Shown here in pieces: positions 32,639 to 42,800 of a stretch of 64,000 nt of DNA. The stretch covers positions 1,178,001 through 1,242,000 of the forward strand of contig OW818635.1 of the NCBI GenBank assembly GCA_942492825.1. Reading direction: 5' to 3'. The position numbers were made by a program, and so were the translations under genes. Every line of letters starts with the position of its first letter. Position 1 is the first letter of the stretch. The notes beneath the pieces are model-generated. The model was not told where the DNA came from. It saw nothing but the letters and a program-made list of their open reading frames with translations, and did not search any database. The DNA is from GWE2-51-13 sp942492825. GTDB lineage: Bacteria; Bacillota_I; Bacilli_A; Erysipelotrichales; Erysipelotrichaceae.

Positions 32639-34152
32639 TAGTTTGACTTATCGTTAGACGCTTTGCTTGTATCTAACCAACCTTTTGCGAAATTAACGGC
32701 GCGTTTCCAACCGGCATAGAGTTCTTCACGGGTCTTTTCATCCATGCTGGGATAGAAACGTTTGTCAGCTTGCCAAATGGCTTTCAGTTCATCTTTGCTC
32801 TTCCAAACGCCACTGCCCAAACCGGCCATGTACGCGACACCCAGAGACGTCGTCTCGGTGTCTTTCGGACGTTCGACGACACAGTTCAGAATGTCGGCTT
32901 GGAATTGCATCAAGTAATCATTGACCGTCGCGCCGCCGTCGACCTTCAGAACGTTGAGCTTGACGCCGGATTCTTGTTCCATCGCTTCAAGCAAGTCGCG
33001 GGTCTGATAGGCGATCGAGTCGAGGGTCGCGCGGGCTAAATGCGCTTCGGTGACACCGGCCGTCAAGCCGATGATCATACCGCGGGCATCCATATCCCAA
33101 TGCGGAGCGGCCAAACCGTTGAACGCCGGGACGAAGTAAACGCCCAAGGTGCTATCGACGGAACGAGCCAAGGATTCGGTTTCGGAAGATTTCTTAACGA
33201 TTTTGATACCGTCGCGTAGCCATTGAACGGCAGCTCCGGTGGTCAGGATACTGGCACCCATACAATAGGAGATTTCATTGTCCATCTGCCATGCGAGCGA
33301 CAATAAGCCTTTGTCGGATTGGATCGGTTTGTTACCGATGAACATCATCGGAACATTGGAAGTACCATACGTATTCTTTCCATCGCCGTCATAGAAGCAA
33401 GCTTGGCCGAACAACGCGGCATGTTGGTCACCCGCGACGCCGGTAATGGGAATCGGAGCCCCGAACCATTTCGGATCACACGGTCCGTAATTACCGACCG
33501 AAGGTTTGACTTCCGGTAAGATGTTTTTCGGAATTCCGACGAAGTCTAATAATTCATCGTCCCATTCGCCTTTGATGACGTTGAACAACATCGTTCTGGA
33601 CGCATTGGAGTAATCGGTAGCGTGGACTTTCCCGCCGGTAAGATTCCAAATCAACCAAGAGTCGACGGTTCCGAAGTAGAGTTCTCCGGCTTCCGCTCTC
33701 GCTCTGACACCTTCGACGTTTTCCAAGACCCAACGGATCTTCGAAGCGGAGTACGTGGCATCGATGACCAATCCAGTCTTCGGATTGACAAGTGCCGCGC
33801 GATCGTCGGCGATCAATTCTTTACAGATGTCGGTCGTACGACGGCAACCCCAAACAATCGCGTTGTAGACGGGCGTTCCCGTTCTCTTGTCCCAAATGAT
33901 CGTGGTTTCGCGTTGGTTGGTAATCCCGACGCCCGAGATTTCGCTGGCTTTTACGCCGGATTTCTCGATGGCTTGTTGGGCGGTGTGAAGAATACTGTTC
34001 CAGATGTCCTCCGGTTTTTGTTCCCACCATCCTGCTTTGGGATAGCTCTGCTTGAACTCTTCTTGGACTAACGCGAGCTTCTCGCCCTTTTCGTTGTAAA
34101 CGGTCGACCGTGAACTCGTGGTCCCTTGGTCCAATACAAGAATATATGACAT
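32638..34152 (-). CDS. glpK: Glycerol kinase
   Basis: 504 aa from ATG 34152, preferred over 34158 because GGAAAGGA is six bases upstream of it. It phosphorylates glycerol to glycerol-3-phosphate. FGGY-family motifs: YILVLDQGTTSSRSTVYN, GITNQRETTIIWDKRTG, GVAGDQHAALFGQ (near 260) and LKVDGGATVNDYLMQFQAD (near 400). First gene of the glycerol operon; no GlpF facilitator is in the window. Likely under catabolite control through the cre-like box at the start site. Confidence 0.98.
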   Translation of the reverse strand: MSYILVLDQGTTSSRSTVYNEKGEKLALVQEEFKQSYPKAGWWEQKPEDIWNSILHTAQQAIEKSGVKASEISGVGITNQRETTIIWDKRTGTPVYNAIVWGCRRTTDICKELIADDRAALVNPKTGLVIDATYSASKIRWVLENVEGVRARAEAGELYFGTVDSWLIWNLTGGKVHATDYSNASRTMLFNVIKGEWDDELLDFVGIPKNILPEVKPSVGNYGPCDPKWFGAPIPITGVAGDQHAALFGQACFYDGDGKNTYGTSNVPMMFIGNKPIQSDKGLLSLAWQMDNEISYCMGASILTTGAAVQWLRDGIKIVKKSSETESLARSVDSTLGVYFVPAFNGLAAPHWDMDARGMIIGLTAGVTEAHLARATLDSIAYQTRDLLEAMEQESGVKLNVLKVDGGATVNDYLMQFQADILNCVVERPKDTETTSLGVAYMAGLGSGVWKSKDELKAIWQADKRFYPSMDEKTREELYAGWKRAVNFAKGWLDTSKASNDKSN

Positions 34153-34170
34153 GTACATTCCTTTCCACGC

Positions 34171-34184
34171 TGTAAGCGTTTACT
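34171..34184 (+). promoter_or_regulatory. cre-like box at the glpK start site
   Basis: TGTAAGCGTTTACT matches TGNAARCGNWWWCA at all but the last position. It lies just downstream of the predicted start site, a position where CcpA represses. Confidence 0.65.
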
Positions 34185-34192
34185 CTAAGGTC

Positions 34193-34220
34193 ATTTTACC
34201 ATTTGTGTTGTTGGTGTCAA
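34193..34220 (-). promoter_or_regulatory. Promoter of the glpK operon
   Basis: Minus strand TTGACA (34215-34220), 16-base spacer, TAAAAT (34193-34198). Confidence 0.7.
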
Positions 34221-34246
34221 TTTATTTTTATTATTTATTTATTATT

Positions 34247-34265
34247 TTTGTTATTCTTTGTTATT
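34247..34265 (+). repeat. Two phased TTTGTTATT repeats upstream of glpK
   Basis: TTTGTTATT at 34247-34255 and 34257-34265, 10 bases apart (one helical turn), about 60-80 bases upstream of the predicted glpK start. Candidate DeoR/GlpR-type binding site in an otherwise AT-rich stretch. Confidence 0.4.
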
Positions 34266-34339
34266 TCGATTATTGTTTCATCAAACTTTCATCAATGACT
34301 TGGTTTAGAATTGTTTTTAGGAAACATTCTTATTTCGGA

Positions 34340-34363
34340 TTAAAAATCCCGGTAACCCGGGAT
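34340..34363 (-). terminator. Terminator of the alpha/beta hydrolase gene
   Basis: Minus strand stem ATCCCGG-GTTA-CCGGGAT followed by TTTTAAT. Confidence 0.82.
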
Positions 34364-34394
34364 CCTAACGTTTCGTTCTATGAATTCAAATCCT

Positions 34395-35261
34395 TCATTC
34401 AAGATATGTCTCAAAGAAAACCTTTACCCGTTCTTCGTAATCATCTGGATATGTTTCATATGCCTTTATGTGTCCGACTTCTGGTACGATCCAAAGTTCG
34501 GATCGTTTGGGAATTTGTTGATGAAAGAACTGATTATATTCGATTTCGTTTTTCTCTTTGCCCGCGGCGATGAAGAGAAATTGGGTTGTCGTTGCGTTTC
34601 GAATCGAATCCGCCATCGGTACCGGCGGATTCTGCTTCCCAAACCATTGCGCGGAGGCATACATAATACGTGTCGTAAAACTAACAAATAGATTCGCTTT
34701 CGACTCAATCGCAATATAATCCCGAGTCGACCGGAACGTCGCTCCGTCGACGATCATGGCGTCCAAAGCAAGCGCGGAAGACGAGGACATTAATGCTTCA
34801 CCGCCCATCGAAAATCCCCAAGCACCGATATTCACGTAAGGCTGCTTCGCGCGGATAAACACGACGGCTGCGTTTAAATCCAGCTCGCTTTCCCATCCAA
34901 ATCCATTTACCGTATCTCCGCCACTTTCACCATGTCCGCGTTGATCGTATGCTAGCACACCATATCCTTCACGAACCAAAAACTCGGCTTGCTTGCGGAC
35001 CCCTTCGCGGGAATCCGTCGCACCATGGACCAAAAGAATCGTCTTGCCATTTTGCGCATCGCAATACCATGCTTGAAGTTCAACGTTGTCGGCAGTCACA
35101 ACCGTTACTTCCGTCAATCCATCGGGAGCTGATCCGACCGTTTCGGGATAACGTATGGTCGCGAAGAATCCGATTCCTGCCGGTAGAATCAGATAAATTA
35201 CTACGACTAAGGTCGCTAAACTCCACCCGATTATTTTTAACAGCTTCTTTTTGCGTTTCAT
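34395..35261 (-). CDS. Membrane-anchored alpha/beta hydrolase
   Basis: 288 aa from ATG 35261 (AAGGGGG six bases upstream). A basic N-terminus and one membrane segment (about 8-30) place the catalytic domain outside. LLVHGATDSREGV is the oxyanion region, AYDQRGHGESGG follows, and the nucleophile Ser is in GAWGFSMGGEALM (near 150). The catalytic His is probably in PEVGHIKAYE near the C-terminus. Similar to the YqkD/FrsA-like DUF1749 or BAAT-type hydrolases; substrate unknown. Confidence 0.85.
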   Translation of the reverse strand: MKRKKKLLKIIGWSLATLVVVIYLILPAGIGFFATIRYPETVGSAPDGLTEVTVVTADNVELQAWYCDAQNGKTILLVHGATDSREGVRKQAEFLVREGYGVLAYDQRGHGESGGDTVNGFGWESELDLNAAVVFIRAKQPYVNIGAWGFSMGGEALMSSSSALALDAMIVDGATFRSTRDYIAIESKANLFVSFTTRIMYASAQWFGKQNPPVPMADSIRNATTTQFLFIAAGKEKNEIEYNQFFHQQIPKRSELWIVPEVGHIKAYETYPDDYEERVKVFFETYLE

Positions 35262-35296
35262 GGCTAACCCCCTTGCGAAACATGATCTGAATCGAC

Positions 35297-35770
35297 TTAC
35301 CGAATTTTCTTTTTCCATTCACTAATCAACCGTTCGATTGTATAAGAAGCATTGGCCGGACTTGTGGACGGTAGCGTGACCGCTTTGATTCCTGTAATCG
35401 AAAGACAATGACGACGATATAGCTGAGATGCTTTGGATCCGTTCACGATGATTTTCGAGATCGATGTATCACGAAGCAAGGTTGCGATGTCGTTGGGAAC
35501 GACATTGGTGATCGATGCATCCGAAGAACCGATGATATCGCATTGTTGGATCACATCCCATAAAGCGATATGATGATCAAACAATAATTGTTTCTTTTGT
35601 TCGATTGAAGTTGGAATCGTCTCCTCCAGAATCGAAGCGATGACTCGCCAAAACCGATTCTGGGGATGGGCATAATAAAACCCGTTTTCACGTGACTTCA
35701 CCGAAGGAAAGGAACCTAGTATTAGAATCTCCGAATTCTTGTCAAATATCGGATCAAGGGTATGAATCAC
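35297..35770 (-). CDS. DNA-deoxyinosine glycosylase (UDG superfamily family 6)
   Basis: 157 aa with a GTG start at 35770 backed by GGAGG seven bases upstream. LILGSFPSVKSRENGFYYAHPQNRFWRV is the diagnostic N-terminal motif of family 6 hypoxanthine DNA glycosylases; IIVNGSKASQLYRRH and LPSTSPANASY complete the fold. It removes deaminated adenine from DNA in base excision repair. Mug-type mismatch glycosylase is the nearest alternative. Confidence 0.9.
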   Translation of the reverse strand: MIHTLDPIFDKNSEILILGSFPSVKSRENGFYYAHPQNRFWRVIASILEETIPTSIEQKKQLLFDHHIALWDVIQQCDIIGSSDASITNVVPNDIATLLRDTSISKIIVNGSKASQLYRRHCLSITGIKAVTLPSTSPANASYTIERLISEWKKKIR

Positions 35771-35796
35771 AAACGTACCTCCAAAATCTCTACTCC

Positions 35797-36189
35797 TTAC
35801 GGATAGTCTTCTTCGACGATATTCAACGACTGATAGAATGTACGCAACGATTCGATTCCAGAATCGATCCGATAAACGTCGTTATTTATGATAAGACAAC
35901 CTTCCAAGATTGTAATTTCGCCGGCTTTGCTTATGATTCGCATCTCCCAACCTTTTGGATTGGACAAACTGATTTGATATCGTTTCGGCAGTTGATTAAG
36001 GAGTGTTTCAAGTCGGTCGATGTCGTTCTTATCAAGGATGGTCTTGGATTTTGGCGGTGAAGGCAAGGTAACAAAAACCACCTTGTCATCATTTCTAAAA
36101 TCGATCGTCGGATTTGCCTTGATTACGTATAAAACAACACCGAACGTTAACGCCGCAACTAAGAGAATAAGGATTGTTTTTCCTTTCAT
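35797..36189 (-). CDS. Small membrane-anchored protein, function unknown
   Basis: 130 aa. One N-terminal membrane segment (TILILLVAALTFGVVLYVI) precedes an exported domain of about 105 residues with no motif I recognise. GGGGAAG stands just upstream of the ATG. It ends 26 bases before the glycosylase start and may share its transcript. Confidence 0.7.
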   Translation of the reverse strand: MKGKTILILLVAALTFGVVLYVIKANPTIDFRNDDKVVFVTLPSPPKSKTILDKNDIDRLETLLNQLPKRYQISLSNPKGWEMRIISKAGEITILEGCLIINNDVYRIDSGIESLRTFYQSLNIVEEDYP

Positions 36190-36346
36190 CTTGCTTCCCC
36201 TTCACGATGACTTCGTTACTGTCATCATACCCCGAATCATGAATTTGATTCAATCTTTTTGTTTGTGCGGATCCATGAATAGACACACTCTCTCGATGCC
36301 CGAAAACAAAAAGGATCCCGTATTGCGCAGGATCCTTCGGGGTTGA

Positions 36347-36652
36347 CTAACTCTTCGCTTTCTTGCCTAGAGTGAAAATAAGATACAAAATCCAAAATGA
36401 GATCGCGGGAAGATTTACTTCCAAGATGACGCCGATCTGCGATGCCAAGGGGCGATTTGCCCCAAACCAAGGTGTCGATAAGAGACTTAGGACATAAATC
36501 GTCACGACGCTGCTGAAAATAAGGGGAATCCAAATTGCGTGGATCATTTTCCATCGTAAAAGTTTATAGAAATAAATATAATAGGCGAAGAAGTAAAAGA
36601 TACCAATCAGAACATACATCATATACGTAAGAATCGGGCTATCGAAGTTCAT
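36347..36652 (-). CDS. Small three-helix membrane protein, function unknown
   Basis: 101 aa with three membrane segments (MMYVLIGIFYFFAYYIYFY, IWIPLIFSSVVTIYVLSLL, LPAISFWILYLIFTLG) and a basic tail. RBS AAAGGAG. No family recognised. Confidence 0.7.
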   Translation of the reverse strand: MNFDSPILTYMMYVLIGIFYFFAYYIYFYKLLRWKMIHAIWIPLIFSSVVTIYVLSLLSTPWFGANRPLASQIGVILEVNLPAISFWILYLIFTLGKKAKS

Positions 36653-36802
36653 AGGATCGGACTCCTTTCAAGGTCGACGATTCTCCTCTGTGTACCTTCA
36701 ATGTACGTTGTTAGGGAAGAGAAGTCAACCTTCATGAACCGACCTTTGATAGATTCGAACATAAACTCAATAATTTCTATTTAATGGCAATAAACACTTG
36801 TT

Positions 36803-39800
36803 TTAAAAGCATTCGATGATGATTTGGTGAATGTTTCCGTCATCCATTAAGTCGAATGTCATTCCCGCTTGATCGACACCATCCAACGTCGATCGACAAG
36901 TCTTTCGATTACTTTCCGTCGGATTAAGAATGGTGATTTGATAGGTTGTATCCAAATATTGATAGATGATTTCGTACTCTTTCCAACGGCGCGGTGCATT
37001 CGGATGGATCGTCAGTGTGGTACCGTTCTTTTCGAAACCTAGAATGTTTTCGATGCCGCAACGATACATCCATCCGGCCGATCCGGTATACCATGACCAA
37101 CCGCCGCGTCCGCTATGGGGATACTCGCTATAAACATCGGCAGCCAAGACATAGGGTTCGACTTTGTAGGTGGAGTATTCACGCAGATTGCGGGTGTGGT
37201 TGATTGGATTGATGAGGTCGAAGAGTTCCCATGCCTTATCCGATTCTCCCATTTTCGCAAAGGCGATGATCGCCCAAACAGCCGCATGGGTATATTGTCC
37301 GCCGTTTTCCCTGACGCCCGGTAAATAACCTTTGATGTATCCGGGATCGGACTCATGATCATCAAACGGAGGGGTCAACAGTTTCATGACACCTTGATTA
37401 CGGATGATTAAATAATTCTCCATCGATTCCATCGCGCTTTTTGTTCGTGATGTATCCTTTCCGCCGGCGATGACGGACCAACTCTGGGAAATCGAATCGA
37501 TTTTGCATTCGCGGTTTTTCGCGGAACCCATCGCGTTCCCGTCATCGAAATAGGCACGTTTGTACCATTCGCCATCCCATGCGTGTTCTTCGATCGCGGC
37601 TAGAATTCGCTCGCTTTGCGCAAGGTAAGCACTGTGATTCGGTGTATCCTCAGCGTAACAATTGATTGAAAATTTGCGTAAGGTGTCGCTCATAAACCAC
37701 GCCAGCCAGACGCTTTCGCCTTTGCCTTTGTTGCCGACCGTATTCATTCCGTCATTCCAATCACCTGTCTGAATCAAGGGTAATCCATGTTCGCCGAATT
37801 TCGACGCAAAAGCGATCGCGCGTTCGCAATGATCGCGAAGACTTGCGACTTCGGCGGTGACGGTAGGTTGGCAATAGCGTTCCTCTTCGAATTCGTTTAG
37901 TACTTCTGTACTTACGAAAGGCACTTCGAAGTCGAGGATAGAGTGATCCCCTGTGATGCGTATATACTCCGCGGTGACATAAGGGAGCCAGAGAAGGTCA
38001 TCGGAGATTCTTGTCCGGGTTCCTTTGTTTTGCGGTTCATGCCACCAATGTTGGACGTCACCTTCGACGAATTGATGACTGGCATGTTTGAGGATCTGCT
38101 CTTTGGCAAGACTTGGCCATGTGACAGCCAACGCAAGAATGTCTTGGAGCTGATCGCGAAATCCGAAGGCTCCACCACTTTGGTAGAAACCGGTCCGTGC
38201 CCACAGACGACAAGCAAGGGTCTGATATTGGAGCCATCCGTTCAACATCAAGTCGGTCGCGCTGTCCGGTGTTTTTACTTGCAGGATATTCAGTTTTTGT
38301 TTCCAGAAACGATTTACTTGGTCAAAGGTTTTATCAACATTCTCCATATCGCGGTAGATTGAACTTAATCGACGTATTTCCGCGTCTGAATCTTCCATAC
38401 CTAACAGGAAGACAAGTCGCTTCGTTTCCCCGGGTTCCAGTATTACTTTGACCTGCATGGCTCCACAGGGGTCATATCCCGCTCCGACCGTATCGGAAAG
38501 ATCACTTTCAAAAAGACAGTCCGGACGATCCATCGGTGCATCCCAGAAGAATTCGGCTCTGTTACCGGTGACCGTGCGTGGCTCGATTGAAGCATCGATA
38601 AATGCGATTTTGCCTTTGAAGTCCGTCGCATAATGATTCTCGAGAAGCAAACATCCATCTTCGTTTCTTCGTGTGACGATGTGCATTCCGGTTTCGGTCG
38701 ATTCAACGCCTAAGACCGGTTTCATATAGTACGTAAGCGTAATGTTTCTAGTGCCTACCGAATGATTCGTAAGCACGATTTGATTGATTTTTACGGGTTC
38801 ATGTAACGGCACAAACTGTGTCAACGTGGCATCGATGCCATGGGAGCGATGATTGAATCTTGAATAGCCAAAACCATGGGTGATCATATACGGGGTCGAT
38901 TCGCGGATCGGTTGCGGCGTTATCGTCCAAATGGCGTCGTTTTCATCATTGAGATAAATCACTTCGCCGAGGGGATCGCTAACCGGATCGTTACTAAAGG
39001 GTGTCAGTTTGTTTTCCCGGCTGTTGTTCGCCCAGGTATACCCTCCACCAGACTCCGTCGTCAGAAATCCGAACTTCGGATTCGCGACAATGTTCGCCCA
39101 AGGCGCAGGTGTCTGTTGATCGTTTTCGAGTCGAATCACATAGGTGTTGCCATCCGGACTAAATCCACCCAACCCGTTAAAGTGAAGCAACTCTGGCATC
39201 GGAAAAACCGGGTCTTCGACGGTTGCGTCGGTAGGAATCGAAACTTGACGCTTTTTCGATAGCGGTTTCGCTTCGATGTGACTCATTTGTTCTTCCATTG
39301 TTTCCCCGCCTCCGACTAAGACGATGCGGGCGACAGCGGTCAGTAACGTTACGTCATGATCGGCCATCGTTCTTGCGTTAAGGATGAATATGTCTTTTTG
39401 ACGATTCTGCGCATCGCGTGTTTGGCGAGACTGGACGATGTCCGTAATCAAGGTCGCCAACGGATCCATGTAACTTATATCTTCATTGACGATTATGACG
39501 ATATCCACATCCAGGTCAACGGTGCGCCAATACTCATGGGCTTTCAGAATCTCATAAAGGATCGGCGTTTCTTCGGCACGACTTAATGTAACCAGCACGA
39601 TCGGATGATCGCCTGAAATTCCATAAGGCCATAGATCAGGTTGCCCTTTGTGATTGGTTTGAATTGCGTTATCAAGCGATCGACGTAAGGGGCTAAGATA
39701 AAGCAGATGCGAAATCATCTCTTGGTAGAGTTGCAAGGCGTCGGCTTTAATATTAAGATACTTGTTTTCCATTTGACTGCGTGTTAAAGCTAACCAAAAA

Positions 39801-42800
39801 GCATTCTCACAGTTTTCGGTGTAACGATATTTCTCAATCAACGTCAACAGGTTTTCTTTGCTTTGGGCTAAGGTTGTCACAAAGTAGAGTTTTGCGATCG
39901 CACCGGGCTCAATCTTGATTTTCGCGCGCATACTGAAAATCGGATCCAGTACAGGCCCTACGGTTTGCGTCAGCGGTTTTCCTTTTAAGAGTGCCTGCGG
40001 TGAAGACAAATTGCGGTCTCGGCCGATAAAGGCCATTCGATCGGTTTCGATTTGTAATGCTTCGATCAACGGCGCATCGGTCGCAAGGGTGTTGGATGTC
40101 CACAAACGATTTTCGAGGGATGAACGGGGACGACGATTGGCGAACAACGATCGATTTTGCGCGTCATATTCCGTTTCCACAAACAGATTACTGAACGCTC
40201 GATGCGCAAGATCCGCCTTAGCACTCGCTAAGATGACTTCTAGGTAACTGGTTACTTCGATCTCAACGGCGATGTCGGATCGGTTTGTGAGGATGAGTCG
40301 TCGGATTTCTGCGTGATCTCCGGTGGTTACGACGACTTCCGTCAATGTCTCGATGTGATCATCGACACGGCGGAATGAGGCTTTGTCCGGTGAAAACGCG
40401 ACTTCATAGGATTCCGGCGTAATGTTTAACGGCGCATAAGCACTGGACCAGATTTTCCCGGTCGAAAGGTTTTTCACGTAGAAGAACATGCCCGAACTAT
40501 CTTGAAGCGGATCTTCGCGATACCGGGTAATGGACGCTAACTTGTTTTTACTATACCCCGTACCTTTATCCGTCAACATGACGGAATAAAGTCCGTTGGA
40601 AAGGATATGGGCATTCGGGAGGTCGAAGTTCGGACGGTTGAATTTGCGGATCGATATTTTTTCGTGGTAGACAAGCTCTTTCGAGGATGTGATTTTTTCT
40701 TTCGTTTCTTTGGTGATGACCACATTCAGTGGGACCTTCTCCTGTAAGAGTAAGGTTGCGGCCTTGACATACGGATCTAGGTGGAACCTCTTCTGCATTA
40801 CATTGTCGTGAAGGATATTACTGATCGCCACAAGACTCATTCCTTGATGGTGGGCCATATAACTCTTAATGATGGCACGCTTGGGTTGGTAGCCAAGACG
40901 TTCCGGGGTATAATCCACCGCTTCGTAATAGCCGTAAGCTCCTTCGATTCCCTCTGTTTTAAGTTCCCGAATGTTCTTCATCGCTGACACAGGATCGACC
41001 ATCAACGCAAGAAATGATGCGTAAGGTGCACATACGGCGTCATCGATCAACCCGCGTTTTAAACCGAGCCACGGGACTCCGATCGCTTTGTATTGGTAAT
41101 CCATGTGCAGATCGAGCACATTAAATCCAGATTCCGAGGTACCCCAAGGCATCTTGCGTTGTTTACCATACTTGATCTGGCTTTTGATTACAAATGAGTA
41201 GGTTTCATCCAGCAAGGTATTGCGATAGTTCTTCATTATCAACAACGGCATCAAATATTCAAACATTGTTCCGCTCCACGAAACCAGTCCTTTGTATCGG
41301 TTCACCACGGTCAGAGATCGACCCAACATCGACCAATGTTTCGACGGGACTTCCCCTCGAGCGATGGCGATAAAACTGGTCTGGCGTGATTCGGATGCTA
41401 GTAAATCATAATAAGAATTTGTTAGTTTCTGATGGGCAACATCATATCCGATCGAGAAGAGCTGTTTACGCGGGTCATAAAGGACATCGAACTTGGTCTC
41501 CCAACTCAATCGTTGTATCCGCGTGATCAATTGACGCATCGACGTAATTAACGTATGGGAATTTGATTGCGAAAGCATCAAGGCGACTTTTAGTTCGCCA
41601 AGCCATCGATCCGATGTTTCGTCACGTTCTACTTGCTTAGCATGTAACAGTTTAATCTGGTCATAGATCGACTTGAAAAATTCATCGATATGATCCAGTC
41701 GCGGGGCTTGCTTCAACATCATCACCAATGTCTTAAACTCATTATCGGATGAATCTTCGCTAAAAACGGATGGGATATCTTCAAGCAATCCCAACCAAGC
41801 CATGTATGTCTGGATTTCTTTTCGGTCATCCTGGATCATTTTAATGAACTTAAAACGCCACGGTTGCTTATTGATCAGAGCGGTCAAATCCCCTTCCGCG
41901 ATCCGACGCAAGCCGCGATTCCAACGATCAAGTTCGATGTTCGATCCGTCGTAAACATCGTCGATCACCTGTTGATTGATGTTCTGTGCATCGCCTTCTT
42001 CCAATCCGCAAAGCAAGGTATCACGAATCCCGTCAAGTCGAGCCAGATCGACCAAAGGTTTGCGCAGGGAATCTTCCAAGCCTTGAATCAGAGTCATCAA
42101 ATAAGCGACATAATTGCCATTGTCGACGGTGGAAACATATAGAGGCTCTAGGGGCTTTAAAGTACGTGTGTCATACCAGTTATAAAGATGCCCTTGCCAT
42201 TTATCCATGCGTTCCAAGGTCTTGACCGTGAAGTTTACGTGTTCGAAAAGTTGTTCGGTCGTGATGTATCCGAAATCACGTGCTGTTACGTTAGCCAGCA
42301 ATCCGAATCCGATGTCGGTCGGGGAAGTCCGATACGCGATTCCGCGCGGTGGATCTTCTTGATAATTATCCGGTGCGAGTCCATTGTTTTTAATATTTGC
42401 AAACTCTTCGAAATAGCGCCATGTACGACGGGCAGTCTTGCGTAATTCAAGAGAATCCGTTTCGGTCAATCGAGGGGTTTCGATGATATTATCGCGACTG
42501 ATCCAGTATGCCATAAACGGTGCGAACGTCCAAACCAAAAGAATGGCTAGACTTAGCGGGAGACTTTCGGGTTTAAATCTAAATGCGAGTAAAGCGAGTG
42601 CGACACCATAAAGCGTACTGGGGAATATCGATCGCAGATAACTTTTTAAGGAGTTGTCCTGATTCTTTTCCGCATCGGCGGAAGTGACCCATTCCAACAT
42701 GTTCTTCTTTGTGACCAATACACGCGTCAATGTGACACAGATTGCACTAAGGGCGATGTGGGATTGATATGCCAGGAAAATGAAACGTAAGACAATTTGG

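Noticed and set aside
36994..37324. Frames opposite the glucan synthase gene (and the many similar ones across 37-45 kb)
   Set aside because: Shadows of the long coding frame; no ribosome binding sites or family likeness.
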